DNA of 64,000 nt from Azospirillum melinis (GTDB lineage: Bacteria > Pseudomonadota > Alphaproteobacteria > Azospirillales > Azospirillaceae): positions 329,849 through 393,848 of the forward strand of contig NZ_WHOS01000001.1 of the NCBI RefSeq assembly GCF_013340935.1, in the 5' to 3' direction. Positions within the stretch are counted from its first letter, which is position 1. Each line of letters opens with the position of its first letter. The translations under genes were made by a program, and so were the position numbers. Under the pieces are notes generated by a model. That model was given only the letters and a program-made list of their open reading frames with translations. It was not told the DNA's origin and made no database searches. This document shows, piece by piece, positions 62,501 through 64,000 of this stretch.

Positions 62501-64000
62501 CGCCGGACGCCGAATAGTCGGCGGTGTCGCTGCCGGCCCCGCCGATCAGCGTGTCGGCGCCCGCCCCGCCCACCAGCGTGTCGTTGCCGCCGGCACCATC
62601 CAGGATGTTGGCCCCGCCGTCGCCGGTCAGCCGGTCGCCGAAGGCCGAGCCGGTCAGGTTCTCGATCCCGCTCAGCCGGTCGCCCTGGGCGTCGCCGCCG
62701 CTGCCGGTTCCGCTCGCCAGACTGACGCTCACAGCGGCGGCGGAGGCCAGATACTCCGCGGTGTCGATGCCGTCGCCGCCGATCAGCGTATCGGCACCGC
62801 CCAGCCCGGCGAGCGTGTCGTTGCCACCGCGCCCGTCGAGCCGGTTGGCGTTCGCATCACCGGTCAGCCGGTCGTCATGGTCGGAGCCGGACAGGTTCTC
62901 GATGCCGGACAGCACGTCGCCCTCGGCATCGCCGCCCGAACCGGTGCCGCTGGCCAAATTCACCGCGACGCCGTCCGCGGAGGCCGCATAGTCGGCGCTG
63001 TCGATCCCGTCGCCGCCGGTCAGCGTGTCGGCTCCGGCACCGCCGGACAGCCAGTCGTCCCCGGCACCGCCGTCCAGCCGGTTGGCGCCGGCATCGCCGG
63101 TCAGCCGGTCGGCGCCGGCCGAGCCGGTGACATTCTCGATGCCGGACAGCAGGTCGCCTTCTGCATCGCCGCCAGTGCCCGTCCCCGCCGCCAGATCGAC
63201 GGCGACGCCGCCGGCCGATGCGGCGTAGTCGGCGGTGTCCGTCCCCTCACCGCCGAGCAGCGTGTCGGCACCGGCGCCGCCGGCCAGCAGATCGTCACCC
63301 GTTCCGCCGTCGAGCAGGTTCGCGCCGCCATCGCCGGTCAGCGTGTCGTCATAATCGGAACCGGTCAGGTTCTCGATCCCGGACAGCACGTCGCCCTCGG
63401 CATCGCCGCCCAGGCCGCTGCCATTGGACAGATCCACCGCCACGCCCGCATCGGAGGCGGAATAGTCGGCAAGGTCGATGCCATCGCCACCGATCAGCGT
63501 GTCCGCACCGCGCAATCCGGCAAGCGTGTCGTCACCGCCGGCGCCGTCGAGGCGGTTGACGCCGTCATCGCCGGTCAGCCGGTCGCCGAAGGCGCTGCCG
63601 GTCAGATTCTCGATGCCGGACAGCCGGTCGCCCTCCGCGTCGCCGCCAATGCCGGTACCGCTGGACAGATCGACGGTCACGCCGTCAGCCGATGCCGAAT
63701 AGTCGGCAAGGTCGACGCCCTCGCCGCCGATCAGCGTGTCGGCGCCGCCAAGCCCGATCAGCGTGTCGTTGCCGCCGCGGCCGTCGAGCAGGTTGCCGTT
63801 CGCATCGCCCACCAGCAGATCGTCGTGATCCGAGCCGGTCAGGTTCTCGATGTCCGACAGGACGTCACCCTCGGCATCGCCGCCGGCCGCCGTGCCCGCC
63901 GCCAGATCGACGGCGACGCCGCCGGCCGATGCGGCGTAGTCGGCGGTGTCCGTCCCCTCACCGCCGAGCAGCGTGTCGGCACCGGCGCCGCCGGCCAGCA
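47592..64000 (-). CDS. Giant RTX protein, N-terminus outside the window
   Basis: The minus-strand frame is open from 64000 to TGA at 47592-47594: at least 5,468 codons. The GTG at 63812 is not a real start, because the upstream codons continue the repeat (GSDHDDLLVGDAN). Four zones run N to C: 79-residue RTX units (64000 to about 61860), a unique beta-rich stretch then fifteen related domains (to about 57290), nonapeptide blocks alternating with about ten further related domains, and a last related domain and tail. A carbohydrate-binding-like domain (52900-52480) and six FG-GAP repeats (49030-48025) are inserted. The tail (MAGFAPPAAGTMSIDPDALP) resembles type I secretion signals. It is probably a calcium-binding surface or secreted adhesin. 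No transporter genes are in the window. Confidence 0.93.
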   Translation of the reverse strand, partial: LAGGAGADTLLGGEGTDTADYAASAGGVAVDLAAGTAAGGDAEGDVLSDIENLTGSDHDDLLVGDANGNLLDGRGGNDTLIGLGGADTLIGGEGVDLADYSASADGVTVDLSSGTGIGGDAEGDRLSGIENLTGSAFGDRLTGDDGVNRLDGAGGDDTLAGLRGADTLIGGDGIDLADYSASDAGVAVDLSNGSGLGGDAEGDVLSGIENLTGSDYDDTLTGDGGANLLDGGTGDDLLAGGAGADTLLGGEGTDTADYAASAGGVAVDLAAGTGTGGDAEGDLLSGIENVTGSAGADRLTGDAGANRLDGGAGDDWLSGGAGADTLTGGDGIDSADYAASADGVAVNLASGTGSGGDAEGDVLSGIENLSGSDHDDRLTGDANANRLDGRGGNDTLAGLGGADTLIGGDGIDTAEYLASAAAVSVSLASGTGSGGDAQGDRLSGIENLTGSAFGDRLTGDGGANILDGAGGNDTLVGGAGADTLIGGAGSDTADYSASGAAVTVDLSAGTGLGGTAEGDVLIGVENLFGSTRADLLTGDAQDNTLRGGAGADTLIGGAGSDTADYTGSAAGVTVSLADGTATGGDATGDVLSGIENLTGSAADDRLTGDAGANRLRGGSGNDTLIGGIGADSLSGGAGIDTADYSASDAAVSVNLATGIGRGGHAEGDRLDGVENLIGTGGADSLTGDGAANYLDGRGGADSLSGGAGDDTLRVLDDGFAGIDGGSGFDTLRFEGERLVVTGADAGGVHGVEMIDLGHPGRQTLILNEQGIVADTGGAPLYVTGDRNDLVTFKESGWRRGGSQTVGSVLYNLYSRGATTVYVQDGVRMFGDLVVTGTAGDDVLTAPSGVGHVVVFGEGGNDTVRLGSGFRHEIAHLVRIDDDLHILFDAQGGPAGEDGYARDRITVMGHFAPNGAAGAGDGSVRQIQFADGVVWPVWGDDLLLGSTGDDTIAIEPGFAGHSLHADAGVNVIRFGADVSADDLRLSRKGDDLEIRIVGTDRSLLLFNHFSAEALAGAGNGGVEAIELADGSRWRVSGNDIRIGSSGDDRMVFGLDGGQTILYGSAGADTIAFASNIDPDRMRLTREGDDLRISYDGSGASWLIKQQFDGNADGYRTIRFGDGTEWSIDNTRLIAGTAADERVEVAAGLGERVLATGGGRDGLVLGAGIVPSQVALRRDGDKLIIQIGNADDRVVVLNHFNDAGAGNGVLRSLTFADGTVWPLDGGAGFRMGGDTADVFAFKPGDGAVTLFAGKGIDTLNVASAIGADKLGFTRQGDDLVISVKGSTDKVTVLNHFATGWGASLLENVYAGGRFWNLSDPALLIGGAGDDSYTLTVGGGAKSILPGGGNDQIVIGPGIDKASVTMQRVGDDLVIGLRTLPDKLTVLNHFSGGASGGVHTLRFIDGDTWNIWGASIMVGTSATDTFTAAPGIGHVSLYPGGGSDRLRLGTGFDSLDTLVRRVGDDLEIVMRDGSDTVKVLNHFLGNEARDIAFADGKIWTVGGPGARIGTDGADRFLLSPGSGAVVVYGGGGQGGGDRIEVAPGIDPSTVRLTRVGNDLRVTAGTDSMTIVNQFATGGVVAIPEIVFPGGVVWPIIGTNVFISGGGAETIPAGPMYIYPGAPGQHLSIDADPGKTRIVRVGNDLHLTIVGQPNEMVIVNHFAMNGIGDLVFNNGTTWNIQGGKVLIGGTGHDQFVIQRGMGDVIVYPDSAGDDTLRFVDTVDGSKIRVARIGDNLRITIDGTADALTIVNHFAGTPMESLTRPDGSVLPLTGDNLLIGGQGGTVFLVGPDSGSKTIYAEGGDRVVFEDIDSTEVRLIRTGSDLQVFIDRTQQVVTVLNYFGGVGQLDFSDGRVFDLNSPYTLIGGGGGDRFTIGKTGPATQIVHAGGGGSQIVFGPDVSPGDVTLRQDGVDLVVAFIGSGRVVRVVNHFTAPTDGLARGLDAITFSGGVTLNLQGDSVMFGQQGTDDFTILPGQGQRYLFPGGGSDRLYFGPGIDPALVRMERDGVNLHIFTDDGSVDLTVVNHFGPTGLAGSGSGLSTVRCDDGQSWAVAGNGILIGSRGNNSFSVGSGSGPVTIHPAGGDNRLVFGAGIPPANLRLVREHDDLRIVSADGTVNVLVVNHFLNQLDEINFAAGIPWVLGAGNVFIGGDGPSAFRFSSIDTDLIIFPGSGDTVGLPDGLDWKDVVLTRSGGDLIVQVRATGRQIRIVNHFSASDGTSGLAGLTFSDGTTMPLGELAMLGGTGGDLLTGAATDDLLLGQDGDDRLSGGGGNDTLIGGIGNDTLDGGTGNDVYVYRIGDGRDYILDSAGLDRIEFGPGIGRGDLYFARFGNDLYIRFRGRPTDEIVVTGRFDMVGDGASFVERLAFADGTSFDLTRTDIALETVATAAAEYLQGYNVGDRIEGTAGNDTIFGYAGNDTLIGGTGSDSIDGGTGDDLIDGRDDPGTDGASDVIQGRDGNDTVLGGGGSDVIFGGSGDDSLSGGGGNDSIDGEDGADSIDGGAGADTIYGRAGNDTLAGGSGNDTIFSGAGDDLIRYGGGSDTVTNEGGNDVLEMGPGIARADLYFARFGNDLYIRFRNSAEQIVLTGRFVGAGDGTSFVQTLRFADGTDYAVTAQDLALETVATDLSEKLEGYNVGDIIRGQGGNDTIYGYSGDDSLNGGAGDDFIYAGSGDDSVVGGDGSDVLKGDVGDDTLSGGAGNDSLHGEAGDDSLSGGDGADFLSGGDGNDGLSGGAGADTLDGGAGNDLLEGGDGDDSLLAGDGDDTLIGGGGTDRLFTGAGDDTIRFDGGRETITNEAGADTLEIGGGLTRADMYYARFGNDLYLRFRNRSDEVVLTGRFDKAGDGASYVQTVLFANGDRADLSDPALVLETVANEFNETLEGYNANDTISGLGGTDTILGYGGDDLLDGGAGNDVLLGGTGNDRLLGGAGADRLEGGDGDDTLEGGDDADLHYGGAGNDLIVGGAGTDYMEGGEGDDRLSGDAGNDTLYGDAGNDSLQGGDGDDFLSGGDGADTLEGGTGTNTILTGLGDDVIRHAGGRDTITNEGGNDVLEIRSGLRREDLYYARFGNDLYLRFRGAADEIVLKNRFNGAGDGASYVQTLLFADGQRVDVTDPTLKLETLATAGSEKLEGYNVGDLIQGIGGNDTIYGYGGNDTLDGGTGNDQLYGGLGDDTLIGGAGDDRLNGDDGDDLLQGGDGNDSLTGGTGDDTLIGGVGADQLYGGDGNDLIDNRDDTGTGASLNVAYGEAGDDTILGGDAAETFSGGDGNDRLEGKAGNDWLEGNAGDDSLLGGDGNDTLSGGVGDDSLSGGTGDDSIQGGDGADTLEGGTGTNTILTGLGDDVIHHAGGRDTITNEGGNDVLEIRSGLRREDVYYARFGNDLYLRFRGATDEIVLKNRFNGAGDGASYVQTLLFADGQRVDLTDPTLTLETLATAGSEKLEGYNVGDLIQGVDGNDTIYGYGGNDTLDGGTGNDQLYGGSGDDTLTGGVGADRLEGGDGLDTLDGGEGDDTLYGDAGDDTLIGGAGNNTLYGGTGNNVIRFDGGQDIVYNTGGNDVIELDASFDRSTLYYARFGNDLYVRFTGRSDQIIVKDRFNGAGDGSAYAQTLRFADGSLEDMTRQDLVIQTIGGAGSEKLEGYNVGDTIDGQAGNDTIYGYGGEDTLTGSADQDYLDGGDGADVVDGGDGNDMVFGRNGNDTVVGSGGEDRLWGDEISTAGNEVITVRLRLGGHTVNGWPRVIVTLDGNVVMDETINVYYSHLDPTGNYIQYVGQLRDYRLTIRDVSEASRLNISIVNNNWGQWRASNAVFVAGLEVDGYPISAGFYIWENYSPAEWSLNSLLPSPSLSPEIGNDVVDGGAGNDALSGGQGNDSLSGGADNDTILGGAGDDTILGGSGSDEMHGGAGDDLIDNRDDSNAGGINDASYGGTGNDTIYGGGGVDVAYGGTGSDLIDGGGGNDYLYGEDGADSVLGGAGADYLYGQAGNDTLEGGAGNDTIDGGAGDDVIRFTTGDGVDSITGGGGADVLELEPGLSRDQMYLSRIGADLHLIFRDTGDRIVLAARFSGEGDGANFVQTVKFADGSTIDLSAQTIVIETHGQSTAETFYGYMANDTIDAAGGNDTLYGYAGDDLLIGGDGNDALYGGTGADRLEGGAGADSLEGGDGDDTLYGGTGANTINGGAGNDRIVYEGGADTVVGGGGNDELVFGEGYSQSGLRLERFGKDLHLVFDDLGKRIVVANRFNGNGEGANYVQTLRFADGGTVDLSRTDLFIATRDSDVGHVLEGYNAGDVIRGNGGTDAIYGYGGNDTLYGGSGADALYGGDGDDLIDSRDDTASGDSAYGEAGNDTLYGGAANDALYGGDGDDLIEGNAGNDSIKGDEGKDSLSGGAGIDTLYGGGGNDTLNGDDGNDILYGDAGDDSLLGGAGVDTLYGGAGADILSGGDDADTLYGEDGNDTLAGGAGANWIVTGAGDDLVLYQGGADTVTGGGGNDTLSFGEGYSSDDLRFERYGNDLHVRFNGKTDRIVVANRFSGAGNGTNYLQTLLFADGRTVDLTNPGLIIDTWDDAAARTLEGYAASDTIRGGGGNDSIYGYGGDDILYGGAGSDQLFGGAGNDLLDNSDDMSGSDTLSGDDGDDTLRGGGGNETLYGGAGDDLLDGGAGNDALSGGDGDDTLMGSTGNDALAGNNGSDELYGGDGIDTLNGGANNDFLYGEAGDDSIQGGDGDDVIQGGAGNDLLYGEAGNDTIRGGDGDDNIDGGAGDDLVIYDGGRDTIIGGAGNDTLLFGEGFAADQLLIARFDNNLVLRFRDRPEQVVISNRFSGAGNGSNYLETVRFQDGTEVLLSNPALQLETIGSDGNDALFGYANGDLLDGRGGNDVLTGYAGNDTLIGGTGRDELHGGDGDDLLDSRADVVGSGDFDVAYGEGGNDTLLGGGGNDSLSGGEGNDAIDGGDGDDVLAGNADDDRLTGGAGADTLVGGTGRDVLEGGDGNDSLIGDAGSESGTYLFDSMSTVFNGAFSVTWTTQDYVPRLTGDVNGDGRADIVGFSSTSVQIALGKADGSFGPVQVAYNGDFTPGYGGWNSQNVTSRMLADVNGDGRMDIVGFASNEVRVALGKEDGTFAAAQRALTGNLTYGTTWTSMSQYPRLLGDVNGDGRADIVGFSSVGVVTSLGQADGTFGAVNLAYNGSFTTGYGWSNNNDYPRLLGDVDGDGMADIVGFGGDKVFIAQGRADGTFAPMKVAYSDNFTKNTGGWTSEDQYPRQLADVNGDGRMDIVGFASNGAYVSFGQADGTFSRMRIGTSDYGYNGWSNYNTYPRQLADVDGDGRADIVGFASNSVVVSRSVLNDDTLSGGAGDDTLAGGLGDDVYRFGRGDGRDRIVENDGDIDHDRLVFDAGIDAHQLWFTKSGSDLEVQVVGTADKVTIAGWYSGVEHQMDSIETADGAVLLDSMVDRLVQAMAGFAPPAAGTMSIDPDALPQVEAAITAAWR
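48025..49030 (-). other. FG-GAP/VCBS repeat domain within the RTX protein (six units)
   Basis: Six units of about 52 residues each carry DVNGDGRADIVGF-type calcium loops and end in ALG(K/Q)xDGTF. They interrupt the RTX repeats between DSLIGDAGS and DDTLSGGAGDD. Integrin-alpha-like or lectin-like beta-propellers have this repeat; six or seven blades would be complete. The DNA looks less GC-rich than the flanks. Confidence 0.85.
52480..52900 (-). other. Carbohydrate-binding-module-like insert within the RTX protein
   Basis: About 135 residues with no glycine-rich repeats: EVITVRLRLGGHTVNGWPRV, then TLDGNVVMDE, RLNISIVNNNWGQW and AVFVAGLEVDGYPI. The order fits calcium-dependent xylan-binding modules (CBM36/60-like): a WP motif, a VDG strand, then the FxND-type IVNNNW and a final VDG. 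The DNA looks AT-richer than its surroundings, suggesting a separately acquired module. Confidence 0.6.
53570..54987 (-). repeat. Two near-identical RTX blocks 927 bp apart
   Basis: 53570-54060 and 54497-54987 are nearly identical in long stretches (for example both encode LYGGxGDDTLxGG, KLEGYNVGDLIQG and RREDxYYARFGNDLYL). The offset of 927 bp is 309 codons, so it is in frame. It indicates a recent duplication. Confidence 0.8.
57290..61500 (-). repeat. Fifteen tandem domains of the hemolysin-type calcium-binding-related type
   Basis: About 94 residues per unit. Each has a SGxGxD-like turn, FGPGIxPxxVRLxRxGDDLxI, then VxVLNHF and a short loop ending IxFADGxxW. Unlike other RTX proteins, these domains follow one another with little or no nonapeptide sequence between. 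The NHF motif occurs (with minor changes) fifteen times in this zone. Confidence 0.8.
61860..64000 (-). repeat. Nine 79-residue (237-bp) RTX units
   Basis: Each unit has DYSASADGVTVDLSSGTG-like sequence, GGDAEGDxLSGIENLTGS, DRLTGDxGANRLDG and GADTLIGGDG. The last 106 bp of the window (63895-64000) are exactly the same as 63184-63289, a distance of 711 bp or three units. The array continues beyond the window. Confidence 0.85.

Overview
The window is GC-rich DNA (roughly two thirds G+C by eye) from an alphaproteobacterium. An Azospirillum-like member of the Rhodospirillales is the best fit, judged from the choXWV-betI choline uptake genes, the RpoE/ChrR sigma/anti-sigma pair, the CoxD/CoxE/XdhC molybdoenzyme accessory genes and a flagellar filament cluster with a short flagellin. 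This is inference from gene content; no marker gene (rRNA, tRNA) is present. I found no insertion sequence, phage, CRISPR array or tRNA.

Layout. 1-4687: accessory genes for a molybdenum hydroxylase (MoxR-type ATPase, VWA protein, XdhC split into two genes, molybdopterin-domain/cytidylyltransferase fusion); the enzyme itself is probably left of the window. 4644-11889: housekeeping and unknown genes (glutamine amidotransferase-like protein, exported 5'-nucleotidase, two tandem paralogues of an unrecognised family, a tyrosine phosphatase, a YitT-like membrane protein, a threonine dehydratase-like enzyme). 12270-18066: a tight minus-strand operon of histidine kinase, peptide-type solute-binding protein and receiver-PAS-GGDEF protein, which looks like a periplasmic-binding-protein-fed route to cyclic di-GMP. 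18325-22170: choline ABC transporter with its BetI repressor. 22402-24431 and 27688-30822: acyl-CoA (beta-oxidation type) genes around an MFS transporter and the RpoE/ChrR pair. 30996-31505: a free-standing gene of unknown function with its own promoter and terminator.

31774-41701: a flagellar hook/filament cluster (flgD, flgE, two small proteins, flgK, flgL, flagellin, fliD, fliS) followed by an ECF sigma factor that overlaps fliS and a small partner protein. A 27-bp element with fixed internal spacing occurs upstream of three transcription units here and nowhere else that I noticed. 41718-47560: two TPR proteins (one with a glycosyltransferase-like C-terminus) flanking a divergent XRE-cupin regulator and ornithine cyclodeaminase-family gene.

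47592-64000 (running off the right edge): one giant RTX protein gene of at least 5,468 codons on the minus strand. It has four zones: nine 79-residue RTX units; about fifteen tandem domains of the hemolysin-type calcium-binding-related kind without classical nonapeptides between them; a long series of nonapeptide blocks alternating with the same related domain; and two non-RTX inserts, a carbohydrate-binding-module-like domain and a six-repeat FG-GAP/VCBS propeller-like domain. Both inserts look visibly less GC-rich than the RTX DNA around them. The C-terminus looks like a type I secretion signal. The giant gene and the TPR gene 31 bp downstream probably form one operon.
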